Source of the DNA: Streptomyces mobaraensis
GTDB lineage: Bacteria; Actinomycetota; Actinomycetes; Streptomycetales; Streptomycetaceae
NCBI RefSeq assembly: GCF_020099395.1
Contig: NZ_CP083590.1
Coordinates: forward strand, 3,472,001-3,536,000
DNA length: 64,000 nucleotides
Direction: 5' to 3'
Below, one piece after another: positions 34,153 through 44,767 of this stretch. The translations under genes were made by a program, and so were the position numbers. The notes under the pieces are model-generated. The model ran no database searches, was not told the origin of the DNA, and was given only the letters and a program-made list of their open reading frames with translations. Every line of letters starts with the position of its first letter. Position 1 is the stretch's first letter.

Positions 34153-35145
34153 ATGAAGATCGCTTTCGTAGGCAAGGGCGGCAGCGGAAAGACCACGCTG
34201 TCCTCGTTGTTCATCCGCCGGCTCGCCGCCCACCGGGTCCCGGTCATCGCCGTGGACGCCGACATCAACCAGCATCTGGGGGCCGCGCTCGGGCTGGACG
34301 AGACGGAGGCCGCCGCCCTGCCCGCGATGGGCGCGCACCTCCCACTGATCAAGGAATATCTCCGCGGTACCAACCCGCGGATCGCCTCCGCCGACACGAT
34401 GATCAAGACGACGCCGCCCGGGCAGGGTTCCCGACTGCTCCGCGTCGACGAGGACAACCCGGTCTACGCGGCCTGCGCGCGGACGGTCACCCTCGACGAC
34501 GGGGCATCCGTACGCCTCATGGCCACCGGCCCGTTCACCGAGTCGGACCTGGGCGTCGCCTGCTACCACTCCAAGGTGGGAGCCGTGGAGCTCTGCCTCA
34601 ACCACCTCGTCGACGGGCCGGGCGAGTACGTCGTGGTGGACATGACGGCGGGCAGCGACTCCTTCGCCTCCGGGATGTTCACCCGCTTCGACATGACGTT
34701 CCTGGTGGCGGAGCCCACCCGCAAGGGGGTGTCGGTCTACCGCCAGTACAAGGAGTACGCCCGGGATTTCGGGGTCCGTCTGAAGGTGGTGGGGAACAAG
34801 GTGCAGGGCCAGGACGATCTGGACTTCCTGCGGGACGAGGTCGGGGACGACCTGCTGACCACTTTCGGCCACTCCGACTGGGTCCGGGCCATGGAGAAGG
34901 GCCGGCCACCCCTCTTCGAGCTGCTCGAAAAGGCCAACCACCAGGCGCTGGACACCCTTCAGACGGCGGCGGACGCGGCCTACGAGCGGCGGGACTGGCA
35001 CCGGTACACCCGCCAGATGGTGCACTTCCACCTCAAGAACGCCGAGAGCTGGGGCAACGCGAAGACGGGCGCCGACCTGGCGGCCCAGGTCGACCCCGCC
35101 TTCGTGCTCGGGGAGCGGATGTCGGCTACTCCGCAGCCGGCCTGA
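34153..35145 (+). CDS. CooC/MinD-like P-loop ATPase
   Basis: A 330-aa SIMIBI-class ATPase. It opens MKIAFVGKGGSGKTTLSSLF with the deviant Walker A GKGGSGKTT, then AVDADINQHLGAALGL and a VVVDMTAGSD Walker B region. CooC-type proteins drive metal insertion or cofactor delivery; the client here is unknown. ATG 34153 fits the family N-terminus; TTG 34144 and GTG 34147 are alternatives. TACTCT lies 9 nt upstream and no Shine-Dalgarno is seen. Its 3' end overlaps the convergent lipoprotein gene by 20 bp. Confidence 0.83.
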   Translation: MKIAFVGKGGSGKTTLSSLFIRRLAAHRVPVIAVDADINQHLGAALGLDETEAAALPAMGAHLPLIKEYLRGTNPRIASADTMIKTTPPGQGSRLLRVDEDNPVYAACARTVTLDDGASVRLMATGPFTESDLGVACYHSKVGAVELCLNHLVDGPGEYVVVDMTAGSDSFASGMFTRFDMTFLVAEPTRKGVSVYRQYKEYARDFGVRLKVVGNKVQGQDDLDFLRDEVGDDLLTTFGHSDWVRAMEKGRPPLFELLEKANHQALDTLQTAADAAYERRDWHRYTRQMVHFHLKNAESWGNAKTGADLAAQVDPAFVLGERMSATPQPA

Positions 35146-36505
35146 CCAGGACGGGCCTGATCCGCATCGGCTTGTCGTCGTCCTCCTCGTCATCGCCCTG
35201 GGAGCTCTCGTACGGCTCGTGCGTCGAGGGCTCCTGCGAGGAGGGGGCGTGCCACGAGGGCAGGTGCGGGGTGGGCTGGTGGGGCGCGGACGACCGCGCG
35301 TCACCGAGGTGGGCCCAGCCGCCCCTCGGCGCCTCGCCGACCTCCAACCGGCGCAGCTTGGCGAGCACTTCGGGATCCTGGGCGTCCAGCCAGTCGGCGA
35401 GCTGCTTGAACGACACGCAGCGCACGCCCTCCTTGGTGCAGATCCGGGCCATGACGCTCTCGACGGCCTTCATATAGATGCCGCCGTTCCACGACTCGAA
35501 GTGGTCACCGATGAACAGGGGGGCGCGGTTGCCGTGATACGCCCGCTCGAAGCCGGCCAGCAGCCCGTCGCGCATCTGCCGCCCCCAGGCCTCGCGCCGT
35601 GAGGGGTCGCCCTTGGTGGTCCCCGACTGGTTCGCCAGGAAGTTGTAGTCCATCGACAGGGTTTCGAAGCCCCGGCCGGGGACGGGGACATCCTGGAGCG
35701 GGAAGTCCCACAGGCCGCCGATCTTCGACGGCCAGACCTGCCGGCCTCCCGCCGAGCTGGCGTCGTAGCGGAAGCCCAACGACCGCGCGGCCTTGATGAG
35801 GTTGTGCTGCCCCTCCAGGCACGGAGCACGCCCGCCGACCAGCTCCTTGGCGTAGTCGAAGGGCAGCGGGGGTTCGTTCTTCAGCCCGGCGTTGGTCTTC
35901 CAGTTGCGGACGAACGACAGGGCCTGCCGGATCTCGCTCTTCCACTCCGCCGGCGACCAGGTTCCCACTCCCCTGTCCTGGCCACAGAAGTGGCCGTTGA
36001 AGTGGGTGCCGATCTCGCTGCCGTCCAGCCAGGCGCCCCGCAGCTGCTCCACGGTGTCACGGACGCCCCGTACGTCGTTGAAGCCGATGTCCGATGCCCC
36101 GGCGGCGTGTTGGGGCGGCTCATAGAGGGTGCGTTTGTCCTCGGGGAGCATGTAGACGCCGCTGAGGAAGTACGTCATCGTCGCGTGGTACTTCTTGCCG
36201 ACCTTGCGGAAGTGGGAGAACAGCCGCTGGCTGTCCTCACCCGCGCCGTCCCAGGAGAAGACGACGAACTGCGGCGGTTTCTCGCCGGACGCCATCCGCC
36301 GGGGCTTCGGCTGCCGGGGCTGGGGGCCGGTGTCGGCGGTGGAGCCGTCACCGAGGAGGCGGACCGGACGCTCGACCGTGTTGGGCCCGGGGGCGGCCTG
36401 CGGGCCGCTCGGCTCCGGAGGCCCGGTACCGGAGCAGGCCGCGGTCCCGGTCGCCAGCGACAGCGCGGCGAGCGCGCCCAGTGTGTATCTCCATGCAGCC
36501 GCCAT
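35126..36505 (-). CDS. secreted lipoprotein with NodB/polysaccharide-deacetylase-like domain
   Basis: A 459-aa exported protein. MAAAWRYTLGALAALSLATG leads to a lipobox-like TAACSG, and a Pro-rich linker follows. The catalytic-like region starts FVVFSWDGAGED (compare NodB TFDDG) and has GSEIGTHFNGHF, whose two histidines fit the NodB HxxxH motif. The C-terminus is Ser/His/Pro-rich and then acidic (DDEEDDDK). It may deacetylate a cell-wall glycan; some catalytic residues differ from classical deacetylases. The last 20 bp overlap the convergent CooC-like gene. Confidence 0.75.
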   Translation of the reverse strand: MAAAWRYTLGALAALSLATGTAACSGTGPPEPSGPQAAPGPNTVERPVRLLGDGSTADTGPQPRQPKPRRMASGEKPPQFVVFSWDGAGEDSQRLFSHFRKVGKKYHATMTYFLSGVYMLPEDKRTLYEPPQHAAGASDIGFNDVRGVRDTVEQLRGAWLDGSEIGTHFNGHFCGQDRGVGTWSPAEWKSEIRQALSFVRNWKTNAGLKNEPPLPFDYAKELVGGRAPCLEGQHNLIKAARSLGFRYDASSAGGRQVWPSKIGGLWDFPLQDVPVPGRGFETLSMDYNFLANQSGTTKGDPSRREAWGRQMRDGLLAGFERAYHGNRAPLFIGDHFESWNGGIYMKAVESVMARICTKEGVRCVSFKQLADWLDAQDPEVLAKLRRLEVGEAPRGGWAHLGDARSSAPHQPTPHLPSWHAPSSQEPSTHEPYESSQGDDEEDDDKPMRIRPVLVRPAAE

Positions 36506-36779
36506 CAGGCACCTCACCTTTCGACCCGCTCGGCCGATCCCTCGGTGGGCGTTCGGACGCCCTGAGCCGCCGTCAACCTCGCATGCACGAAGAACAGAGA
36601 AAAGTATGACAAGCCGATAAAAGTGCATATTCACCTGATAGGAGGAAGCTCCCCCTTGACTCCTGTCTGCCCCTTCCCCCGGCCTTTACTCAGCATTACG
36701 ATTCATTTACCGAGAGTTGCCATTGCGCTCCTCTCGCCCAACGCTCCCGCCGGCCGCCGACGATGAAGACGGGACCGAC

Positions 36780-38999
36780 ATGCACGTTCAGCCGAGAGAT
36801 CCGACCCGGCCCGCCCAGGGGCCCGCCGACGACGCTCCGGACCGGCCGCGCCGCGTCGCGTGGCAGCGGGACCTGGTCCGTTCCGTCGCCCTGGCCCTGG
36901 CCGCCGCGCCGCTCTGCCTGGGCATCGCCCTGGCGGCGGGCGCACCGCCGCGGGCGGGGCTGGTCGCGGCGGCCGCCGCCGGTCTGGTGGCGGGTGGCCT
37001 GGGGCGGGCGCCTTTCCGGGCGGGAGGTCCGACCGTCGCGCTCGTGGCGGTCACGGCGGAGCTGACCCAGCGGTACGGCTGGCGTGCGACCTGCGCGATC
37101 ACCGTGCTGGCCGGTCTGGCGCACATCGCCCTGGGTGCCCTTCGGGTGGCGCGGGCCGTACCCGTCGTCGCCCCCGGGCTCGTCCACGGCGCGCTGGCCG
37201 GCCTGGGACTGACGGTCGCGCTGGGCCAACTGCGGTGCGTCCTGGGCGTGGCGGGCACCGAAGCGTCCACGCTGCGGAATCTGGTGGCGCTGCCCGGGGA
37301 CATGGCGCACCCATGGCTCAGGGGCGCGCTGGTCGGGACGGCCACGGTCGCCGTCCTCCTCGTGTGGCGGAGGCTGCCGAGATGGGCCGGCCGCTGGGCG
37401 GGAGCCGTGCCGGCGCCACTCGCCGCGCTGGCCGTCGTGACCGCGGTGAGCACGGGGCTGCCGCTGCCACGGGTGGAGTTGTCCGGATGGGAGACGCACA
37501 CCCTGCCCGGGCTGCCGTCCGGTTCCGTCCTCGCGGTGGCCTCCGCCGTGCTCGGTGTGGCGCTCGTGGCCGGCATGGCGACGCTGGCTCCGGAGCACGG
37601 CGACCGGCAGGCGGAACGTCCGGACCGGGAGCTGATCTGCCATGGGGCGGCCACCGCCGTCTCCGGGCTGCTGGGAGGCCTGCCGGTCGCAGGGGGCACG
37701 CTCCGGCCCGGCGGCCCGGCGGGCGGGGACCGGCCGGCGGTGTCACGAACCTCGTTGGTGCTGTACGGACTCTGGGTCCCCCTGGGGGCGGTGCTCTTCG
37801 CGACCGCTCTGGAACGCATCCCCGTGGTCGCACTCTCGGCGCTGGTCATGGCGGCCGCTGTGCGGATGGCCTGCCACGCGCACACTCACCGGCCCCGCGG
37901 CGGTGCGGCCCGGGCCGGCTACCCGGTCGCCTTCGCGGCCGTCGCGTTGTTCGGCGTGGTGCCCGGGCTGGCGGTCGCGGCCGTGGTGCCCGCCGTCATG
38001 GCGGTGCGGAAGTCCGCTCGCGCAGGGCGCACGGCGGCGGGAGAGCAGCGCGGCCATGCCGAAGAAGGCGGACGCCGGGACCGACCTGAACGCCATGAGG
38101 GGTCCGGCCGACCGGACCTGACGGAACATCGGGATCGGTCGGAACGCTCCGAAGGAGCCGGCCGGCGGCCCGCCCCGGTTTCCACGCCCGGTGCGGCATC
38201 CCCCGCCTTGCGGCCGTGGACGTCCTGGCGCCACCACCGCTTCACCCGACCGCTGCCCGGGCCCGGCGGGAGCCCCGGCGGGCGGCAGCTGATCGGCGGG
38301 GTGAGCGCGTTCCAACGGGATACCGCGCCGCTGGTCCGCGACGAGCTGGCGCGGCTCGCCCGGGATGGGCAGAGCCCCAGCCAGCTCTTCCTGACCTGCG
38401 CCGACTCCCGCCTGGTGACCAGCATGATCACGTCGAGTGGGCCCGGCGACCTCTTCACCGTGCGCAACGTCGGCAACCTCATGCCCCCGCCCGGCGCCGA
38501 CACCTCCTGCGACTCGGTGGCCGCCGCGGTGGAGTACGCCGTCGAGGTGCTGAAGGTCGGGAGCATCACCGTCTGCGGGCACTCCGGCTGCGGAGCGATG
38601 CAGGCGCTGCTGGACACCGTGCCGCGTCCGCCGGCGGCCCGCCCGGGAGCGGCGGACGGCTCCGGGACGGCCGCGGGCCCGGAGACCCCGCTCGCCCGCT
38701 GGCTGCGGCACGGCCGGCCGAGTCTGGCCCGGATGCAGCGGATCGGGCGGCTCGGACGCGGTGAGGTGGCGCTCGCCGACCGGCCCGTGGCGGACGACAT
38801 CGAGCGGCTCGCCCTCGTCAACGTCATGCAGCAGCTCGACCACCTGCGGGCGCATTCCTGTGTCGCCCGGCGGGTGGCGGAAGGCACGCTCCATCTCCAG
38901 GGCATGTACTTCCATGTGGGCGAGGCCCAGGCATACGTCCTCGACCAGCGGTCCCGCACGTTCGCCGCCGTCCGGCCGGAGGTGCTCGATGCCGTCTGA
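36780..38999 (+). CDS. SulP-type transporter fused to beta-carbonic anhydrase
   Basis: A 739-aa fusion. Residues about 45-430 form a SulP-like membrane domain with about ten hydrophobic segments. A charged linker leads to a complete beta-carbonic anhydrase with zinc ligands C540 and C604, the D542/R544 dyad in CADSR, and H601 in CGHSGCG. It probably imports bicarbonate (or another anion) and equilibrates it with CO2 at the membrane. No STAS domain is present, unlike most SulP proteins. ATG 36780 has only a weak GGGA upstream; TTG 36717 would extend it. Confidence 0.88.
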   Translation: MHVQPRDPTRPAQGPADDAPDRPRRVAWQRDLVRSVALALAAAPLCLGIALAAGAPPRAGLVAAAAAGLVAGGLGRAPFRAGGPTVALVAVTAELTQRYGWRATCAITVLAGLAHIALGALRVARAVPVVAPGLVHGALAGLGLTVALGQLRCVLGVAGTEASTLRNLVALPGDMAHPWLRGALVGTATVAVLLVWRRLPRWAGRWAGAVPAPLAALAVVTAVSTGLPLPRVELSGWETHTLPGLPSGSVLAVASAVLGVALVAGMATLAPEHGDRQAERPDRELICHGAATAVSGLLGGLPVAGGTLRPGGPAGGDRPAVSRTSLVLYGLWVPLGAVLFATALERIPVVALSALVMAAAVRMACHAHTHRPRGGAARAGYPVAFAAVALFGVVPGLAVAAVVPAVMAVRKSARAGRTAAGEQRGHAEEGGRRDRPERHEGSGRPDLTEHRDRSERSEGAGRRPAPVSTPGAASPALRPWTSWRHHRFTRPLPGPGGSPGGRQLIGGVSAFQRDTAPLVRDELARLARDGQSPSQLFLTCADSRLVTSMITSSGPGDLFTVRNVGNLMPPPGADTSCDSVAAAVEYAVEVLKVGSITVCGHSGCGAMQALLDTVPRPPAARPGAADGSGTAAGPETPLARWLRHGRPSLARMQRIGRLGRGEVALADRPVADDIERLALVNVMQQLDHLRAHSCVARRVAEGTLHLQGMYFHVGEAQAYVLDQRSRTFAAVRPEVLDAV

Positions 39000-39133
39000 C
39001 CTCGGACGACCTCCCACCACCCGGACGGGTACAGGTCTACACCAATCAATCGCCAACACCCCTTGTCAGGGTGTGCCCCGGGCTGGTGAGCTATGCCCGG
39101 GACGCAACGAGCCCCCTGGGAAAGGGAGATGTC

Positions 39134-41110
<1,977 letters not shown>

Positions 41111-41133
41111 CCCCGCTGGGGAGCCACGAGACG

Positions 41134-41167
41134 GAAGGGCGCTCGGTGTGCGCACCGGGCGCCCTTC
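41134..41167 (+). terminator. hairpin after acsA
   Basis: Arms GAAGGGCGC (41134-41142) and GCGCCCTTC (41159-41167) plus an inner GGTG/CACC pairing give a stable stem 23 bp past the acsA stop. Confidence 0.6.
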
Positions 41168-41252
41168 ACCTGTTCGGGCTAAAGTAAAGACACATCGCGT
41201 AGAAATCTCGACAAGAATCACAGGCGCGCCGGGAAGTCTGGTCGGCACTCGG

Positions 41253-41272
41253 CACACGTGGCCCCACGTGTG
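41253..41272. promoter_or_regulatory. 20-bp perfect palindrome in nhaA leader
   Basis: CACACGTGG (41253-41261), CC, CCACGTGTG (41264-41272) forms an exact dyad 30 bp before the nhaA GTG. It contains two CACGTG hexamers and looks like an operator for a dimeric repressor. Confidence 0.55.
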
Positions 41273-41302
41273 TCCGTCGATCGACCCCAGGAGGTCTCCA
41301 CC

Positions 41303-42700
41303 GTGGCCGCGCCCCAGAAGAACCGTTCCGTCCTCCTCGGCCGGCTGCCGCTGCCCGAGCGGAACCACCTCGCGGACGCGCTGCGCACCGAGACCGTCGG
41401 CGGCGTTCTGCTGCTGGCCGCCGCCGTCGCCGCTCTGATCTGGGCGAACACTCCGCTCAAGGACAGCTACGAGTCCATAAGCGGCTTCCACCTGGGACCC
41501 GGCGCGCTCGGGCTGAACCTCTCCGTCCAGCACTGGGCCGCCGACGGGCTGCTGGCCGTCTTCTTCTTCGTCGCCGGCATCGAGCTCAAACGCGAACTCG
41601 TCGCGGGGGAACTCCGCGACCCCAAGGCGGCCATCCTCCCGGTGGTCGCCGCCCTCTGCGGCATGGCGATCCCCGCCGTCGTCTACACCGCGGTCGCGAG
41701 CAGCGGCGGCGGCTCCCTCCAGGGCTGGGCCGTCCCCACCGCCACGGACATCGCCTTCGCCCTCGCCGTCCTCGCCGTCATCGGCACGGCCCTGCCGTCC
41801 GCGCTGCGCGCCTTCCTGCTCACCCTCGCCGTCGTCGACGACCTCTTCGCGATCCTGATCATCGCCGTCTTCTTCACCTCGCAGATCGACTTCGTCGCCC
41901 TCGGCTTCGCGGTGCTCGGCCTCGCGGTCTTCCGGCTGCTGCTGTGGAAGGGCGTGCGCGGCTGGTACGTCTACGTCCCGCTGGCCGTCGTCAACTGGGC
42001 GCTGATGTACAACAGCGGGGTCCACGCGACGATCGCCGGTGTCGCCATGGGACTGATGCTCCGCTGCCACCGGCACGACGACGAGCGGGTCTCCCCGGGG
42101 GAGCACATCGAACACCTCGTACGCCCGTTGTCGGCCGGACTCGCCGTACCGCTCTTCGCCCTGTTCTCCGCGGGCGTCTCGCTCTCCGGCGGCGCGCTCT
42201 CCGACATCTTCCGCAGGCCCGAGACGCTGGGTGTCGTACTCGGCCTGGTACTCGGCAAGGCGATCGGGGTCTTCGGCGGCACCTGGCTGGCGGCCCGCTT
42301 CACCCGGGCCGAGCTGAACCCCGACCTGAAGTGGCCCGACGTCCTCGCGGTCGCCTCGCTGGCCGGCATCGGCTTCACCGTCTCCCTGCTCATCGGTGAG
42401 CTGGCCTTCGGCGACGATCCGGTCCTGGGCGGCGAGATCAAGGCGGCGGTCCTGGTGGGCTCGCTGATCGCCGCGGTCCTCGCGAGCATCCTGCTGAAGC
42501 TCCGCGACAACAAATACAAGAAGCTGTGCGCCGAGGAGGACCGGGACGAGGACCAGGACGGCATCCCGGACATCTACGAACAGGACGACCCGGCGTACCA
42601 CCTGCGCATGGCGGCGATCCTCGAAGCGAAGGCCGCGGAACACCGCCGCCGGGCGGAAGTCGCCTCCGGGCGCACCACCGGCGACGATGGTCCGGCATGA
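41303..42700 (+). CDS. nhaA: Na+/H+ antiporter NhaA
   Basis: A 465-aa antiporter with about 12 membrane helices. The ion-binding aspartate pair is D179/D180 in LAVVDDLFAI, equivalent to D163/D164 of E. coli NhaA. It exports Na+ in exchange for H+. A hydrophilic C-terminal extension of about 70 residues (EDRDEDQDGIPDIYEQDD) resembles a calcium-binding acidic stretch and is longer than in E. coli. The GTG start has AGGAGGT upstream. Confidence 0.94.
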   Translation: MAAPQKNRSVLLGRLPLPERNHLADALRTETVGGVLLLAAAVAALIWANTPLKDSYESISGFHLGPGALGLNLSVQHWAADGLLAVFFFVAGIELKRELVAGELRDPKAAILPVVAALCGMAIPAVVYTAVASSGGGSLQGWAVPTATDIAFALAVLAVIGTALPSALRAFLLTLAVVDDLFAILIIAVFFTSQIDFVALGFAVLGLAVFRLLLWKGVRGWYVYVPLAVVNWALMYNSGVHATIAGVAMGLMLRCHRHDDERVSPGEHIEHLVRPLSAGLAVPLFALFSAGVSLSGGALSDIFRRPETLGVVLGLVLGKAIGVFGGTWLAARFTRAELNPDLKWPDVLAVASLAGIGFTVSLLIGELAFGDDPVLGGEIKAAVLVGSLIAAVLASILLKLRDNKYKKLCAEEDRDEDQDGIPDIYEQDDPAYHLRMAAILEAKAAEHRRRAEVASGRTTGDDGPA

Positions 42701-42808
42701 TCTGAGTGTCCTCACCACCGCCGAAGGCGGGCGGAACACCCAGGCCGGACCCGGTCCGGGCCGCCGAGGACGCGCAGACGAGGGAGCGACGACGATGAGG
42801 GAGCAGCG

Positions 42809-43267
42809 ATGAGCGCAGCCGACGACGGTGCCGAACGCAGCCTCGGCCAGCTGGTGGCGACGGCCACCGCGGAGCTGTCCGCGCTGGTGCACGACGAGAT
42901 CGCGCTGGCCAAGGCCGAACTGCGGGAGGACGCCAAGCGGGTCGGCGTGGGCGGCGGCGCGATCGCCGCGGCGGGGACCCTGGCGCTCTTCTCACTGCCG
43001 GTGCTGAGCTTCGCGGCGGCGTACGGCATCCACAACCTGGGCCTCGGCCTCGCCTGGTCGTTCCTGATCACGGGCGGTGCGTTCCTGGTACTGGCGGGTC
43101 TGCTGGGGCTGCTGGCCATCAGCAAGCTGAAGAAGATCAGCAAGCCGGAGCGAACCATGGCGTCGGCCAAGGAGACGGCGGCCGTTCTGAGCACGGTCAA
43201 GCCGCATCCCCGTCCTGTGACGGACACGCGCCCTGCGGACGCATCTGTGACACGCTCGTCCGTATGA
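42809..43267 (+). CDS. phage-holin-family/DUF1469 membrane protein
   Basis: A 152-aa protein with an amphipathic N-terminal helix (LGQLVATATAELSALVHDEI, then ALAKAEL) followed by two membrane helices near residues 48-75 and 82-105 and a basic tail. It belongs to the actinobacterial putative holin superfamily III (DUF1469). No phage genes adjoin it, so lysis function is not implied. It overlaps the next gene by 4 bp (ATGA), suggesting cotranslation. Confidence 0.82.
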   Translation: MSAADDGAERSLGQLVATATAELSALVHDEIALAKAELREDAKRVGVGGGAIAAAGTLALFSLPVLSFAAAYGIHNLGLGLAWSFLITGGAFLVLAGLLGLLAISKLKKISKPERTMASAKETAAVLSTVKPHPRPVTDTRPADASVTRSSV

Positions 43268-44262
43268 CGGTGCCCGATACCTCCGCAGCGCCCGCGTCTC
43301 CCGAACCCGCCAAGGCCCCGGACCCGTCCGCGCCGGCGGTCTCCGCCGCGTCGCCGACGGCGGTGGTGCGCCCGGACGGGCCGTGGACGCACCGGGACGT
43401 CGCGGCGAACGGGGCGCGGTTCCATATCGCCGAGATGGGCGAGGGGCCGCTGGTGCTGCTGCTGCACGGCTTCCCGCAGTTCTGGTGGACGTGGCGGAAC
43501 CAGCTGCCCGCGCTGGCGGAGGCCGGGTTCCGGGCGGTCGCGATGGACCTGCGCGGTGTGGGCGGCAGCGACCGCACGCCGCGGGGCTACGATCCGGCCA
43601 ATCTCGCCCTGGACATCACCGGGGTGATCCGCTCGCTCGGCGAGCCGGACGCGGCCCTGGTCGGCCACGACCTCGGCGGCTATCTGGCGTGGACGGCGGC
43701 CGTGATGCGGCCGCAGCTGGTACGACGGCTGGTGGTGTCGTCGATGCCGCACCCCAGGCGGTGGCGCTCGGCGATGCTCACCGACCCGCAGCAGACCGCC
43801 GCCGGGTCGTACGTCTGGGGCTTCCAGCGGCCGTGGATCCCGGAGCGCCGGCTGGTCGCGGACGACGCGACGCTGGTCGGCCGGCTGATCCGGGACTGGT
43901 CCGGGCCGCGGCAGCCGGAGGATGCGGCGGTCGACGTGTACCGGCGCGCGATGACGATCCCGTCGACGGCGCACTGCTCGGTCGAGCCGTACCGGTGGAT
44001 GGTGCGGTCGATGGCGCGGCCGGACGGCATCCAGTTCAACCGGCGGATGAAGCGGCCGGTGCGCGTCCCGACGCTGCATGTCCACGGGTCGCTCGATCCG
44101 GTGATGCGGACCCGGAGCGCGGCGGGCTCGGGCGAGTACGTGGAGGCTCCCTACCGCTGGCGCCTCTTCGACGGCCTGGGGCACTTCCCGCACGAGGAGG
44201 ACCCGGCCGCGTTCTCGGCGGAGCTGATCGGCTGGCTGAAGGACCCCGAACCGGACCGGTAG
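43264..44262 (+). CDS. alpha/beta hydrolase, epoxide-hydrolase-like
   Basis: A 332-aa protein. After a disordered Ala/Pro-rich head of about 40 residues comes the hydrolase fold: LLLHGFPQFWWTW with the oxyanion HGFP motif, VGHDLGGYLAW with aspartate as nucleophile, and a late GLGHFPHEEDP histidine. An Asp nucleophile indicates epoxide hydrolase or haloalkane dehalogenase chemistry rather than esterase. It is coupled to the upstream membrane protein by an ATGA overlap. Confidence 0.85.
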   Translation: MTVPDTSAAPASPEPAKAPDPSAPAVSAASPTAVVRPDGPWTHRDVAANGARFHIAEMGEGPLVLLLHGFPQFWWTWRNQLPALAEAGFRAVAMDLRGVGGSDRTPRGYDPANLALDITGVIRSLGEPDAALVGHDLGGYLAWTAAVMRPQLVRRLVVSSMPHPRRWRSAMLTDPQQTAAGSYVWGFQRPWIPERRLVADDATLVGRLIRDWSGPRQPEDAAVDVYRRAMTIPSTAHCSVEPYRWMVRSMARPDGIQFNRRMKRPVRVPTLHVHGSLDPVMRTRSAAGSGEYVEAPYRWRLFDGLGHFPHEEDPAAFSAELIGWLKDPEPDR

Positions 44263-44299
44263 GGGGCGGGCCCGCGGGCTACCGGAGCAACGGGTCGAA

Positions 44300-44343
44300 C
44301 AATTGGCCGACGATCGGTCATTGCCTCGTGCATAGGCCAATTG
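44300..44343. promoter_or_regulatory. 9-bp inverted repeat upstream of small ORF
   Basis: CAATTGGCC (44300-44308) and GGCCAATTG (44335-44343) are perfect arms separated by 26 bp. The AT-containing arms stand out in this GC-rich DNA and lie 51 bp before a small candidate gene. It could be an operator or an RNA stem. Confidence 0.35.
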
Positions 44344-44393
44344 CCCGTCGCGTCGGCGATTACCGACCTTCGACCCCGGGCACAGGACCGGGT

Positions 44394-44615
44394 ATGGGCT
44401 GGACGCACGACCATCGCGACCTGACTCAGCAGCGCGGCGCCGATGACGATGCCGCGGTGACTGTGGTGACCGAAGCATCCGAGAGGATGGAGGGACCGCA
44501 CGGCGGCTTCCTCCGGCCGGGGGAGGGCACGGACCCCCAGCTCGGCATCCCGCGCATCATCCGGCGCCGCGCGCGCTGGGTGTCGGCGCGGCTGCGCCAT
44601 CCTCGCGGGCGCTGA
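44394..44615 (+). CDS. hypothetical small protein
   Basis: A 73-aa frame beginning MGWTHDHRDL, acidic in the first half (GADDDAAVTVVTEASERMEG) and ending in an Arg-rich amphipathic segment (IPRIIRRRARWVSARLRHP). Third codon positions are mostly G or C as in real genes here. No clear ribosome-binding site and no recognised family. It is the only plausible gene in the 505-bp gap 44263-44767. Confidence 0.4.
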   Translation: MGWTHDHRDLTQQRGADDDAAVTVVTEASERMEGPHGGFLRPGEGTDPQLGIPRIIRRRARWVSARLRHPRGR

Positions 44616-44767
44616 GCGCCGGGCCGTCGCCCGGTACGGCTCGGCCGGCCCCCGCGGCGCTGACATAGCGCGGGGCTCACGCCCGTAGCGCAGACCCCCT
44701 TTACGCCCCTTTCGCGCCCCCGGAGCGCGCCCTCACGCGCCCCGGACCGGGCGCCTCTGGGGCGCGC

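Noticed and set aside
39056..39080. TTGTCAGGGTG before acsA as a further damage-type promoter
   Set aside because: It matches only the first half of the 10-mer and no -10 box follows at the required distance; it is better read as part of a small inverted repeat.
42809..43267. Holin-family protein as evidence of prophage
   Set aside because: It lies in conserved housekeeping context with no other phage genes; the family name does not imply lysis.
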